Assembly: GCA_036824005.1 (NCBI GenBank)
Contig: DAITBA010000007.1
Location: 100,232 to 164,231 of the forward strand
Reading direction: 5' to 3'
From: DAITBA01 sp036824005
Lineage (GTDB): Bacteria > Pseudomonadota > Gammaproteobacteria > Burkholderiales > Rhodocyclaceae
DNA: 64,000 bases
Notes under the pieces: generated by a model
Database searches by the model: none
What the model saw: the letters and a program-made list of their open reading frames with translations, nothing else
Told to the model about the DNA's origin: nothing
Made by a program: the position numbers and the translations under genes
In this document: piece after piece, positions 1 through 8,973 of the stretch
How positions within the stretch are numbered: the first letter of the stretch is position 1
Layout of the letters: each line of letters opens with the position of its first letter

Positions 1-280
1 CCACATCCAGCTTCTCCCAGGCCGCCTGCACCGCTTTCGCCACGCGTCCACTCAACCCCTCGATGGTGGTGATCCGCTGTCCGGCTGCCGCCGATACTGG
101 CGTCATGCACGAGCGCACCGGCGCGCCGTTCATGTCCACCACGCAAGCACCGCACGCGGCGATGCCGCAGCCATACTTTGTGCCGGTCAACCCGACGTGA
201 TCGCGCAGCGCCCACAGCAGGGGCATGTCCGGTTCGACATCGATCTCGTAAGCTCGGCCGTTCACATTCAGCTTGATCAT
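1..280 (-). CDS. [2Fe-2S] subunit of a molybdenum hydroxylase (isoquinoline 1-oxidoreductase alpha type), partial
   Basis: Reading leftward from the ATG at 278-280, 93 codons are visible before the window edge, so the C-terminal half is missing. The product opens MIKLNVNGRAYEIDVEPD and has Cys38, Cys43, Cys46 and Cys58, the CX4CX2CX11C plant-ferredoxin pattern of the small electron-transfer subunit of xanthine-oxidase-family enzymes. A GGGAGAG ribosome site precedes the start. In this family the small subunit passes electrons from the molybdenum subunit, which should lie just left of the window. The short length and missing FAD domain favour the isoquinoline oxidoreductase or aldehyde dehydrogenase small-subunit type. 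The substrate cannot be inferred. Confidence 0.85.
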   Translation of the reverse strand, partial: MIKLNVNGRAYEIDVEPDMPLLWALRDHVGLTGTKYGCGIAACGACVVDMNGAPVRSCMTPVSAAAGQRITTIEGLSGRVAKAVQAAWEKLDV

Positions 281-381
281 GATCTCTCCCTCGTCTCCGA
301 ATATGCGGGCGGCACGACCGTGATTCGCGCCGGCACGAAATCTCCGACCGTCAAACAGTGCATGTGTTCCGTACGCCGTGC

Positions 382-1005
382 TCAGCCCCGCTGCTTGGCG
401 CGATCCGCCGCGCGCCACAGATACCAGGACGCGGTCGTGCGAAACGGGCGCCAGCGCTCACCATGAAGCCGGACGTGCCGCGGCGAGGGCATCTCGGCGA
501 GACCGTAGGCATGCCGAAAGCCGTTGCGCACACCGAAATCGTCCACCGGCAGCACGTCCGGGCGGCCGAGCCGGAAGATGAGCAGCATTTCCACCGTCCA
601 GCGGCCGACGCCGCGCGCGCCCGTCAGACAGGCGACGATTTCCTCGTCGCTCATGGTGGCCATGCGCCGCGCGGAAGGAATGCCGCCTTCGAGTACCTTG
701 GCACCGATGTCGCGAATCGCCGCCACTTTCGCGCGCGAAAAGCCCGCCGCACGCAGATGGTCGTCCGACACCGATGCGAGATCGGCCGGGCGCGGAAAAC
801 GCCGCCCGGGAAACAGAGCGATGAAGCGGCGCAGGATGGTGTTGGCCACCGCGCCGGTCAGTTGTTGGTGCGCCACCGCCCGCACCAGCCAGACGAAGGG
901 CGGGTCGCGCCCTGCGGGCGCCAGGGTGCACTCGCCGATCTCGCGCACCAGCCGCGCCATTACCGGGTCGACGTGACGCAGATGGCGCAGGGCCTCGGGG
1001 CTCAC
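382..1005 (-). CDS. DNA-3-methyladenine glycosylase II (HhH-GPD family)
   Basis: A 207-residue base-excision repair glycosylase that removes alkylated purines. The helix-hairpin-helix and Gly-Pro-Asp loop is visible as LTGARGVGRWTVEM, followed by LPVDDFGVRNG, whose aspartate is the expected catalytic residue. At about 205 residues it is the short AlkA form, without the N-terminal domain of E. coli AlkA. The start is GTG at 1003-1005, and no upstream ATG gives a better fit. It lies 30 bp downstream of the AcuI-like gene on the same strand and may be co-transcribed. Family assignment is firm; substrate range is inferred. Confidence 0.88.
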   Translation of the reverse strand: MSPEALRHLRHVDPVMARLVREIGECTLAPAGRDPPFVWLVRAVAHQQLTGAVANTILRRFIALFPGRRFPRPADLASVSDDHLRAAGFSRAKVAAIRDIGAKVLEGGIPSARRMATMSDEEIVACLTGARGVGRWTVEMLLIFRLGRPDVLPVDDFGVRNGFRHAYGLAEMPSPRHVRLHGERWRPFRTTASWYLWRAADRAKQRG

Positions 1006-1035
1006 GAGCGGCGGACGACGATTGCGCAGCGGCGC

Positions 1036-2019
1036 TCAAGCATTGACGTTCACGACGATCCGCCCGCGTACTCTGCCGGCCAGAATATTGGCTGCCGCGG
1101 CAATCGCACCCGCCAATCCGGTTTCATGGGTCATCGCTTCCAGCCTGGCGGGATCGAGATCGGACGCCAGGCGCGACCAGGCTTGCAAGCGCTCGGTCTT
1201 GGGTGCCATTACGCTATCAACGCCGACGAGGGTCACGCCGCGCAGGATAAACGGCGCAACCGTGGCCGGGAAATCCATGCCCTGCGCCAGCCCGCAGGCG
1301 GCCACGACGCCGCGATACCTGGTCGTGGCGCAGACGTTGGCCAGCGTGTGGCTGCCGACGCAGTCCACCGCGCCGCCCCAGCGCTCCTTGCCCAGCGGTT
1401 TACCTGGCGACGCGAACTGCGCCCGATCCACCACGTCAGCGGCGCCAAGGGACTTCAGGTATGCCGACTCGTCGAGCCGGCCGGTCGCCGCCACCACGGT
1501 ATAGCCGCGCGCGGCAAGCAAGGCAATCGCCACGCTGCCCACGCCCCCGCTGGCACCGGTAACGAGGATCTCTCCCTGGTCGGGCGTGAGCCCGTGGCGC
1601 TCGAGTGCGAGAACGCACAACATCGCGGTGTAGCCTGCCGTGCCAATGGCCATCGCCTGACGGGTTGTCAGGCCCGCCGGAAGCGGCACCAGCCAGTCGC
1701 CCTTCACCCGCGCCTTCTGCGCCAGGCCGCCCCAATGATTTTCGCCGACGCCCCAGCCGTTGAGCACCACCTTGTCACCCGGTTTCCAGTCGCCGTGGGA
1801 ACTCGCCTCGACCGTGCCGGCGAAGTCGATCCCGGGCACCATGGGAAACTTGCGCACCACTGGCGACTTGCCTGTGATCGCCAGTCCATCCTTGTAGTTG
1901 ACAGTCGAATAGTCGACACGCACGGTCACATCGCCCACCGGCAGTGCGCTGTCATCGAGCTCGGCCAGTCTTGCATCGAGCCCCGCGTCGGTTTTGTCGA
2001 GCACGATCGCCTTGAACAT
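1036..2019 (-). CDS. acuI: Acrylyl-CoA reductase (NADPH) / YhdH family quinone oxidoreductase
   Basis: A 327-residue medium-chain dehydrogenase/reductase. The order is a GroES-like N-terminal domain (NYKDGLAITGKSP, VPGIDFAG, GWGVGENHWGG) and then an NADPH-binding Rossmann domain with GASGGVGSVA. Zinc ligands of alcohol dehydrogenases are absent, as expected for YhdH/AcuI. Known members reduce acrylyl-CoA to propionyl-CoA. Two adjacent ATG codons occur at 2022 and 2019; the second is spaced better from the GGAG site. It diverges from the MoxR gene across about 60 bp holding a TATAAT box. The acrylyl-CoA role is inferred from the family. Confidence 0.85.
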   Translation of the reverse strand: MFKAIVLDKTDAGLDARLAELDDSALPVGDVTVRVDYSTVNYKDGLAITGKSPVVRKFPMVPGIDFAGTVEASSHGDWKPGDKVVLNGWGVGENHWGGLAQKARVKGDWLVPLPAGLTTRQAMAIGTAGYTAMLCVLALERHGLTPDQGEILVTGASGGVGSVAIALLAARGYTVVAATGRLDESAYLKSLGAADVVDRAQFASPGKPLGKERWGGAVDCVGSHTLANVCATTRYRGVVAACGLAQGMDFPATVAPFILRGVTLVGVDSVMAPKTERLQAWSRLASDLDPARLEAMTHETGLAGAIAAAANILAGRVRGRIVVNVNA

Positions 2020-2046
2020 CATGGTCTCCGTCTGCGTTGTAATGGC

Positions 2047-2052
2047 TATAAT
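2047..2052 (+). promoter_or_regulatory. -10 box (TATAAT) ahead of the MoxR gene
   Basis: A perfect TATAAT lies 30 bases before the MoxR start codon, in the short divergent gap with acuI. No convincing -35 hexamer stands 16-18 bases upstream, so this may be an activator-dependent or extended -10 promoter. A GAGGA ribosome site at 2071-2075 follows it. Confidence 0.45.
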
Positions 2053-2081
2053 CGTCCTCAATTTTGCGCCGAGGATCAACC

Positions 2082-2924
2082 ATGCGTTTCGAAGGTTCCA
2101 CCCAGTACGTCGCCACACCGGACCTCATGCTCGCGGTAAATGCCGCGATTACCCTGCAGCGCCCGCTGCTGATCAAGGGCGAGCCGGGCACCGGCAAGAC
2201 CATGCTGGCGGAAACCGTCGCCGACGCGCTCGGGCTGCCCATGGTGCAGTGGCACATCAAATCCACGACCAAGGCACAGCAGGGGCTGTACGAGTACGAC
2301 GCCGTGTCGCGCTTGCGCGATTCGCAGCTCGGCGACGGCCGCGTCCATGACATCGCCAACTACATCGTCCGGGGCGTGCTGTGGCAGGCGTTCGATGCTG
2401 ACCGGCCGACGGTGGTACTGATCGACGAAATCGACAAGGCGGACATCGAGTTTCCCAACGATCTGCTGCGCGAACTGGACCGCATGGAGTTCTACGTCTA
2501 CGAAACGCGCGAGCTGGTCAAGGCCCGACACCGGCCGATCGTGTTCATCACCAGCAACAACGAGAAGGAACTGCCCGATGCTTTCCTGCGGCGCTGTTTC
2601 TTCCACTACATCAAATTCCCTGACAAGGAGACGATGCAGAAGATCGTCGATGTTCACTACCCCGGCCTAAGGAAAGCCTTGATCCGCGAAGCAATGGAGG
2701 TTTTCTTCGAACTGCGCGAGGTACCCGGGCTGAAGAAGAAGCCGTCCACCTCCGAGCTGCTGGACTGGATCAAACTGCTCGTGGCCGAGGACATCCCGCC
2801 CGAAGTGCTGCGCTCGAAGGATCACAAGGCGGCCATCCCGCCGCTGCACGGCGCGCTGCTCAAGAACGAACAGGACGTGCACCTCTTCGAGCGGCTCATC
2901 TTCATGGCCAGGCAGGGGCGCTAA
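2082..2924 (+). CDS. MoxR-type AAA+ ATPase
   Basis: A 280-residue single AAA+ module: Walker A GEPGTGKT at residues 33-40, Walker B VVLIDEIDKAD, sensor-1 ITSNNEKEL and LRRCFFHYIKFP after it. MoxR ATPases usually act as chaperones that insert cofactors or remodel partners with a VWA protein encoded nearby, and a VWA gene does lie about 0.9 kb downstream. The start at 2082 follows GAGGA at the correct distance; an in-frame start 18 bases earlier lacks one. A GT14 gene separates it from the VWA partner, which is unusual. Confidence 0.92.
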   Translation: MRFEGSTQYVATPDLMLAVNAAITLQRPLLIKGEPGTGKTMLAETVADALGLPMVQWHIKSTTKAQQGLYEYDAVSRLRDSQLGDGRVHDIANYIVRGVLWQAFDADRPTVVLIDEIDKADIEFPNDLLRELDRMEFYVYETRELVKARHRPIVFITSNNEKELPDAFLRRCFFHYIKFPDKETMQKIVDVHYPGLRKALIREAMEVFFELREVPGLKKKPSTSELLDWIKLLVAEDIPPEVLRSKDHKAAIPPLHGALLKNEQDVHLFERLIFMARQGR

Positions 2925-2963
2925 CGGAACTCGGGAACAGCAATCGAGGAACGATGGCTAGCA

Positions 2964-3803
2964 ATGGATCTCGCGTACTTGGTGATTGCCCACAAGGCGC
3001 CGGGTCAGGTCGCGGAACTGGTGCGCCTGGTGTGCCGGCCTGGCGACTACGTGCTGATTCACTGCGACCTGCATGCCGGCCCGGCGTTTCAGGAGCAAAT
3101 CGCCACACATCTGGCGGGCGCCGGCCTGGCAAACGTGCGTTTCGCCCCTAGCCGATGGGTGAACTGGGGCGGATTCAGTGTCACCGTCGTGGAATGGGAA
3201 GCGATCCAGGAGCTGCTTGCCTGGAGCAAGAATTGGCGCTACTTCATCAATCTCAGCGGGCAGTGCATGCCGACGAAGCCGCCGATGGAGCTCGCTCAAT
3301 TCCTGGCGGCGACCGACGGCGCCAACTACATCGACTGCGCGGACCTGCAGACGGAATGGCCGGGCGCCCTCTATCGCTTGCGCACGATGACCGTGGAGCA
3401 TCGCCGTGGCTGGATCAATACCAAAATCCCCCGGCGCCTGCCGCGTCAAGTCCGTTTTTACGGCGGTTCCGCGTGGTTCATGGTGAGCCGTGCGTTCTGC
3501 GAGTGTCTGCAATCGTCCGAAGTATTCCGCGACACGCTACACTTCCTGCGGCACGCCCAGATCCCGGATGAATTGCTCTTTCAGACAACGATGATGAACA
3601 GCCCCTTCCGGGATACGGTCGTGCGCGACGCCAAGCGGCTCATCACCTGGCCGCCGGGGGGCGCGCCCCATCCAAATGTGCTGACGATGAGGGATTGGCC
3701 GCGCCTGCTCGAACGCGATCACTACTTCGCCCGCAAGTTCGATCCGGATGTCGACGCCGCGGTGATCGACCGCCTGGCAGCGCATGTCCGTTCGAGTCAC
3801 TGA
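2964..3803 (+). CDS. Core-2/I-branching type glycosyltransferase (GT14, Branch domain)
   Basis: A 279-residue protein resembling beta-1,6-N-acetylglucosaminyltransferase domains: MDLAYLVIAHKAPGQ at the N-terminus, YVLIHCD, FINLSGQCMPTKP and a late FYGGSAWFMVSRAFCE followed by PDELLFQT. There is no signal peptide or membrane segment. Family members move a sugar, typically GlcNAc, onto a glycan; donor and acceptor here are unknown. The GAGGAA ribosome site at 2946-2951 is closer to an out-of-frame ATG at 2954 than to the ATG at 2964, so initiation may be weak. It sits between the MoxR and VWA genes in one apparent transcript. Confidence 0.75.
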   Translation: MDLAYLVIAHKAPGQVAELVRLVCRPGDYVLIHCDLHAGPAFQEQIATHLAGAGLANVRFAPSRWVNWGGFSVTVVEWEAIQELLAWSKNWRYFINLSGQCMPTKPPMELAQFLAATDGANYIDCADLQTEWPGALYRLRTMTVEHRRGWINTKIPRRLPRQVRFYGGSAWFMVSRAFCECLQSSEVFRDTLHFLRHAQIPDELLFQTTMMNSPFRDTVVRDAKRLITWPPGGAPHPNVLTMRDWPRLLERDHYFARKFDPDVDAAVIDRLAAHVRSSH

Positions 3804-3831
3804 TTCGATCGACGCGTTTCATCATCGCACC

Positions 3832-5010
3832 ATGCTCATCGATTTCTTCCTCCACCTGAAGTCGCGCAAGCTGCCGGTGTCCACCAAGGAGTTCCTGACG
3901 TTGCTTGCGGCATTGCGGGAACACGTCATTGACCACAGCATGGACGATTTCTACTTCCTGTCGCGCGCCTGTCTGGTGAAAGACGAGTCCCACTATGACA
4001 AGTTCGATCGCGCCTTCGCCGAGTACTTCAAGGGCGTCGAGAAGATCCCGGGCCTGGAAGCGGAGATTCCGGAGGAGTGGCTCAGGCTCATGGCCAAACG
4101 CCACCTCACGCCGGAGGAGCAGGCGAGGCTGGAGAAGCTCGGCTGGGACAAGTTGATGGAGGAATTCAAGAAGCGGCTGCAGGAGCAGAAGGGACGCCAC
4201 CAGGGCGGGTCGAAATGGATCGGCACGGGGGGATCGTCGCCCTTCGGTGCGCACGGCTACCATCCTGAGGGCATACGCATCGGCCCCGAATCCGCCGGCA
4301 ACCGAACAGCGGTCAAGGTATGGGATCAGCGTCAGTATCGCAATCTGGACGATTCCGTGGAGTTGGGCACGCGCAACATCAAGGTGGCACTGCGGCGCCT
4401 GCGCCGGTTCGCCCGCGAGGGCGCGCCCGAGGAACTCGATCTTGACGGCACCATCTATGCGACGGCGAAAAACGCCGGCTGGCTCGACTTGCTCATGCGA
4501 CCGGAGCGGCACAATGCCGTCAAGGTGCTGCTTTTCCTGGATATCGGCGGTTCCATGGACGACCACATCAAGGTGTGCGAGGAACTGTTCTCGGCAGCGC
4601 GGGCCGAGTTCAAACACCTGGAGTATTTCTACTTTCACAACTGCGTGTATGACCATGTTTGGCGCGACAACCGGCGCCGGTACGCCGAGCGCTACGCCGT
4701 GCATGACCTCATGCACAAGTACGGGCACGACTACAAGCTGATCCTCGTCGGCGACGCCACCATGAGCCCCTACGAGATCCTGCAGCCCGGCGGCTCCGTT
4801 GAATACATGAACGAGGAGCCGGGGGCGGTCTGGCTGCGCCGGCTGCTCGACACCTACCCGTCTGCATGCTGGCTCAATCCGGAACCGGAGAACTTCTGGC
4901 CGTACCGCCATTCCATCACCATCATCCACAACCTGATGGCCGGCCGGATGTTTCCACTGACGCTGGAAGGAATGGAGCGGGCGATGCGCCACTTGACCAA
5001 GAAGCAATGA
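3832..5010 (+). CDS. VWA-domain protein, CoxE-like (MoxR partner)
   Basis: About 392 residues. The N-terminus MLIDFFLHLKSRKLPVSTKEF is typical of CoxE-like proteins that accompany MoxR ATPases. The C-terminal half carries a VWA fold with the metal-site segment VLLFLDIGGSMDDHI, where DxGGS replaces the usual DxSxS, and later GDATMSPYEI. The start at 3832 was chosen from family similarity; an in-frame start at 3784 would overlap the GT14 gene by 20 bp, and neither has a strong ribosome site. Such pairs are thought to act in metal-centre or complex maturation. The target is unknown. Confidence 0.85.
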   Translation: MLIDFFLHLKSRKLPVSTKEFLTLLAALREHVIDHSMDDFYFLSRACLVKDESHYDKFDRAFAEYFKGVEKIPGLEAEIPEEWLRLMAKRHLTPEEQARLEKLGWDKLMEEFKKRLQEQKGRHQGGSKWIGTGGSSPFGAHGYHPEGIRIGPESAGNRTAVKVWDQRQYRNLDDSVELGTRNIKVALRRLRRFAREGAPEELDLDGTIYATAKNAGWLDLLMRPERHNAVKVLLFLDIGGSMDDHIKVCEELFSAARAEFKHLEYFYFHNCVYDHVWRDNRRRYAERYAVHDLMHKYGHDYKLILVGDATMSPYEILQPGGSVEYMNEEPGAVWLRRLLDTYPSACWLNPEPENFWPYRHSITIIHNLMAGRMFPLTLEGMERAMRHLTKKQ

Positions 5011-5098
5011 CGGAACCGCCCGCCTCGAAGCCGGTAAAGAAAGGAAACAGCGTCCCGGCCGGTCAGCACACACGGCGGCGGATTAATGGAGACCGCTC

Positions 5099-5815
5099 AT
5101 GAATCGACAAGACCATTCCCGGATGCGCCGAGTACTGCTGGCAAGGCTCGCTGCCGGCGCGGCGCTCGGTGGCGGCGTCACGGCACTGATACGGGAGGCG
5201 CTTGCCCAGCAGCGGGTATCGACCTCCGTCCAGGTCGTGCGCAGCAAGGGCTCGGTGGCGGTGACCAGTCAGGCGATTCAGGCCGGCGGCACGAGCCATG
5301 CCGGCACTACGGTCGTCACCGGACCGAGCAGCGAGGCCGTCTTGCTTTTCGGCAAGGATGCCTTCCTGCAGCGGGAAAACACCAGCGCCAGTTTCGGCAC
5401 CGAGCCGGCCAAGGAATTGCTGCGCGTGGCGAGCGGCAAGATCATGGGTGTTTTCGGTCAGGGGGAGAAGAAGCTCGTCACCGGCACGGCCGTCATCGGT
5501 ATCCGCGGCACCGGCTGCTACATCGAGGCCGAGGCCGAGCGCACCTATTTCTGCCTGTGCTACGGCGAAGCGGAGGTCACGCCGACTGCCGACCCGTCAC
5601 GTCGCGAGATGATCCGCTCGGCCCACCATGACAGGCCCATCTATATTCACGCCGTCACCGGAGACAAATGCACCGTGCCCGCGGCGGTGATCAACCATAC
5701 CGACGCGGAACTCACCATGCTCGAGGCGTTGGTCGGGCGCAAACCCGCGTTCGCCCGAAGCGGCGCGCAATCGCGCCCTGCCGCTGACGGCAGGGACCAT
5801 CGAATCAGCTATTGA
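5099..5815 (+). CDS. Exported FecR-domain-like protein
   Basis: A 238-residue protein with a GGAG ribosome site 8 bases before the start. The N-terminus holds RMRRVLLARLAAGAALGGG, a twin-arginine-like n-region and hydrophobic stretch, so export, perhaps by Tat, is likely. The body (VVRSKGSVAVTSQAIQAGG, ASGKIMGVFGQGEKKLVTGTAVIGIRGTGCYIE) resembles FecR-type beta domains. The C-terminal third is polar. It follows the VWA gene by about 90 bp and may end that operon. No function can be assigned beyond a periplasmic or surface role. Confidence 0.65.
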   Translation: MNRQDHSRMRRVLLARLAAGAALGGGVTALIREALAQQRVSTSVQVVRSKGSVAVTSQAIQAGGTSHAGTTVVTGPSSEAVLLFGKDAFLQRENTSASFGTEPAKELLRVASGKIMGVFGQGEKKLVTGTAVIGIRGTGCYIEAEAERTYFCLCYGEAEVTPTADPSRREMIRSAHHDRPIYIHAVTGDKCTVPAAVINHTDAELTMLEALVGRKPAFARSGAQSRPAADGRDHRISY

Positions 5816-5848
5816 AGAATGCAGGCCGGCTCGCGCACGGGCCGCGGC

Positions 5849-8032
5849 TCAGCCCGCGCCTGCGGTCTCGGTCGCGTTGCCGCGGCGCAGGCGCTTCGTG
5901 TACTCCACGATGCGGTTTCTGCCGGTCTGCTTTGCTTCGTAAAGCGCCATGTCGGCGGCATGGAGCAGCTCGTCCGCCGTTTCACCGTGCTCAGGCGCCT
6001 GGGCAATTCCAACCGAAACGGTAACCGGGTCCAGCAATCTCTCGCCCATCGTCAGACGCAGACCGGCAATCTCGCGCGAGATCTGTTCGAAGCGCTCGCG
6101 TGCATCGGCGAGCGTCGAGTCGGGCAGAATGCAGGCGAACTCCTCGCCGCCGAAACGGCAGGCGATATCGCTCTTGCGCAGACTCGTGTCCAGCACGTTG
6201 CCGACGTGGCGTAGCACCAGGTCGCCGGCGTCGTGGCCATGAGTGTCGTTGAAGTGTTTGAAGTGATCGATGTCCACCATGACGACACAGATCGGTATCG
6301 CTTCGCGGTGGGCGCGATGCAGCTCGCGCGGCAGGGTCTCGTCGAGATAGTGACGGTTGAATAGTCCGGTCACGACATCATGGGTTGCCTGCCGGCGCAG
6401 GGCATCGCGCAGCTTGAGATTCGATAGCCCAAGCTTGATCGCCTCACTGAACATGTCCACCAGGCGACGGCGCGATGATTCGGCCGCGTCGTCGGTCTGC
6501 GGTGCCGTCGCCAGGTGCAGCAGCCCCAGCAACTCGCCGCGGACCACGAGGGGGATGCACGCGTAGCCCGCCGCGGGCGCCGCAGTGAAATGCGAACACA
6601 CCGGCTCACCGGTCGGGTCGCACACCTGGTGCGTGCGGCCGCGCCGGATCGCCCAGCAGTCGCTGAGCGGAAAGACGGACTCGACGGCGCAGTCCGCCCC
6701 CCAGCGTGCCACCGTCTCCAGATAAGTCGCGGACGGCCCGAGCACGGCCAGACAACCGCCCTGAGGCGCGAACAGCTCATGGGCAGCGCGCTCGATGACC
6801 TGGAACGATTCCTCGAAGGAATGGCACGATTGCAGGACATCGTTCATCTGGCCGACCAGCGTCATGGCACGTTCGCGCGTCTGCAGCTGCGCCACCGATG
6901 CCGTCAGTTTCTCGTTGGCCAACCGCAGTTGCTCCTCGGTGCGCTTGCGGGCGCTGATGTCGGTAACCATCGCCAGCGCGCCGCGGTATTCGCCACCCTC
7001 GCCCGCGATCGGGCCGGCGGACAACTCCGTCCATAGCAGGCTGCCATCCCGGCGCAGGAACCTGAACTCGTAGCGCTCGCGGATGCCCGCGCGGCGGCGC
7101 TCGACGTTGCGCGCGGCAATCGCGCGCCCCTCCTCATCCATGAACTCGAACATGCTGCGGCCGAGCATGTCCTCGACGCGGCAGCCCAGCATCGCCGCCA
7201 TCTGGGCATTGACGAAGCGCGTCTTGTTTTCGGCATCGATCAGCCACACGCCTTCGTCGGTGGTCTCGACGATCTGCCGATAGCGCTGCTCGCTCTCCCG
7301 CAGCGCGCCGTGGGCGGCATCGCGCTCGCTCAGATGCTTTTGCGATGACGCGAAGAAACGGTTCAACGCCGCCACCAGATCGCCGATCTCATCGTTGCGC
7401 CGGATGCCGTCGACGACGCCGCTTTGCGGTTGCGCCGGATCCGCATCCGCGACCCGGCGACTGATCGCCACCAACGGACGGGTAAGGGTGAAATAGACGA
7501 GAACGCCGAGCAAAGAGGCGAGGATGAGGTTGCGCAGGAATTCCAGCGCCACGATGGATATGGCACGACGGAAGAACGGCTCATTCGCCGCGGCGCTGTC
7601 TACGCTCACCTCGAGCCGGCCAATGAGCTTGCCGCCGTCGGGCAATACAAGATCCTGGACGTGGCTGTGCCGGGTATGCAGCGCCCGGGCGAGCAGGCCC
7701 GCCAGCCGCGATTCGCCCTGGTTGCGGCTCTTCGCCGCCAGTACTTCGCCGAAATCGGTGAGCAGCCGAGCCTCATAGGCGGCGGGGTGCACGAGGGCGC
7801 TGTCGACCACGTTGCGGGCGCTGCGCTCGTTCAGCTCGTAGGCCGCCAGCAGCGCCGGCTCGTAGAGCGTCTGCAACACCTGTTCGACCGCGCGCTGCTG
7901 TTCCTGATCGTGCTCGAGGTAATCGGCGCCGATTTCCACGGCGCTGAACACGATGCTCAGGATGACGGCGCAGACCGCGGCGTAGGCCGCCTGCCGGAGG
8001 GAGATCCGACTCAGCGGTGCCGATTTGCTCAC
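5849..8032 (-). CDS. Membrane-anchored diguanylate cyclase with PAS and GAF domains
   Basis: A 727-residue sensor that should make cyclic di-GMP. The order is a membrane segment near residues 13-33, a periplasmic loop, a second membrane segment near 165-185 (LILASLLGVLVYFTL), a HAMP-like linker, a PAS domain near 245-365, a GAF domain near 390-540 and a C-terminal GGDEF domain. The active motif GGEEF is at 628-632, and RKSD just before it fits the RxxD inhibitory site, so the enzyme is probably active and feedback-regulated. The GTG start at 8032 overlaps the stop of the upstream solute-binding gene (GTGA), a translationally coupled operon. Confidence 0.93.
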   Translation of the reverse strand: MSKSAPLSRISLRQAAYAAVCAVILSIVFSAVEIGADYLEHDQEQQRAVEQVLQTLYEPALLAAYELNERSARNVVDSALVHPAAYEARLLTDFGEVLAAKSRNQGESRLAGLLARALHTRHSHVQDLVLPDGGKLIGRLEVSVDSAAANEPFFRRAISIVALEFLRNLILASLLGVLVYFTLTRPLVAISRRVADADPAQPQSGVVDGIRRNDEIGDLVAALNRFFASSQKHLSERDAAHGALRESEQRYRQIVETTDEGVWLIDAENKTRFVNAQMAAMLGCRVEDMLGRSMFEFMDEEGRAIAARNVERRRAGIRERYEFRFLRRDGSLLWTELSAGPIAGEGGEYRGALAMVTDISARKRTEEQLRLANEKLTASVAQLQTRERAMTLVGQMNDVLQSCHSFEESFQVIERAAHELFAPQGGCLAVLGPSATYLETVARWGADCAVESVFPLSDCWAIRRGRTHQVCDPTGEPVCSHFTAAPAAGYACIPLVVRGELLGLLHLATAPQTDDAAESSRRRLVDMFSEAIKLGLSNLKLRDALRRQATHDVVTGLFNRHYLDETLPRELHRAHREAIPICVVMVDIDHFKHFNDTHGHDAGDLVLRHVGNVLDTSLRKSDIACRFGGEEFACILPDSTLADARERFEQISREIAGLRLTMGERLLDPVTVSVGIAQAPEHGETADELLHAADMALYEAKQTGRNRIVEYTKRLRRGNATETAGAG

Positions 8033-8826
8033 GGCCGCTCCGCCCGCTGCTCAAGACGCTGCCCGCGCCAGATCGCGGAATGGCGCTCAAGCAGCACCTG
8101 CAATTCACCATCCGCCAGCATCCGCTTGAGCTGCGCGTCGAACCGGGAAGCCAGGGCGCGGCACGGACTTCTCTTGACGAAGCCGTGATGCAGCGATCCG
8201 CTATGGACGAGATTCGGCAACGCCCGGACCCGGGCTTCCAGACCCTTGGCCAGCAGATGCGCCTGCCCGGCATGCAGATTCGTCACGGCATAGTCGATCC
8301 GGCCCGCCAGCAGCCTGCCGAAGAGATCGTCGAGGCCGTTGGCCGGCGCCAGTCGCAGGTTCTGCCACGCGAACTCGTCGAAGCCGCCGCCGAGCGGCTC
8401 GCCCGCGACGCGCGCGCCGCGCTTGCCGATCAGGTCCTGCCAGGTTTCGAATCGCAGGGCACTGTTCTGAGCGACGAACAAGGAGGCGGGACTGGCAAAT
8501 GCCGATGTTTCGGTGAACTGCAGATACTCGCTGCGCTCGGGCGTCACCGTCAGGCTGAGGATCAGGTCGAGCCGACCCTGTTGCGCCGCCGTCAGCACCG
8601 CCGGAAAGGATCCGAGCGGCCGGACCTCCCAGGCAACTCCCAGTTCTTCCAGGATCTTCCCGGTCAGCTCCACATCGGCGCCGACCAGGCGCTCGCCCTG
8701 GAGCCAATGCAGGGGCGGCTGTTGCGGATGGGCAGACAGCACGACCTTGCGGCAGCCGGCCGCATCGGCCGCCCCGCACGCCGTCAGGAAGATCATCGAC
8801 ACCGCCAGCAATCGCATCAGGTTCAT
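8029..8826 (-). CDS. Family 3 periplasmic solute-binding protein (sensor component)
   Basis: About 265 residues, with an export signal ending FLTACGAADA that could be a lipobox (LTAC) or a signal peptidase I site. The body has the SBP_bac_3 pattern: PPLHWLQGERLVGADVELTGKILEELG, then GRLDLILSLTVTPERSEYLQFTE and a hinge near RIDYAVTNL. No permease or ATPase genes are adjacent. Its 4-base overlap with the diguanylate cyclase suggests it senses a small molecule for that enzyme rather than feeding an importer. The start is ATG at 8826; a TTG 9 bases upstream is possible. Confidence 0.82.
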   Translation of the reverse strand: MNLMRLLAVSMIFLTACGAADAAGCRKVVLSAHPQQPPLHWLQGERLVGADVELTGKILEELGVAWEVRPLGSFPAVLTAAQQGRLDLILSLTVTPERSEYLQFTETSAFASPASLFVAQNSALRFETWQDLIGKRGARVAGEPLGGGFDEFAWQNLRLAPANGLDDLFGRLLAGRIDYAVTNLHAGQAHLLAKGLEARVRALPNLVHSGSLHHGFVKRSPCRALASRFDAQLKRMLADGELQVLLERHSAIWRGQRLEQRAERP

Positions 8827-8973
8827 CGTGTTCAAGGACGTTCTGAGAACGCGCGGACGCGGGCGCTTCCCGCATTCGCGGCTACCCCCGCGTCGGTGCG
8901 GAACGCCGGCACGGCGTCCATTCCTACCATTTACGCCGGGACTCCGACGGAGTTTAGCCGCGCCGGCCGTCGC

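Noticed and set aside
358..2139. 593-codon plus-strand frame
   Set aside because: It runs antisense through the glycosylase and acuI genes, both with clear families and ribosome sites. The frame is a GC-bias shadow.
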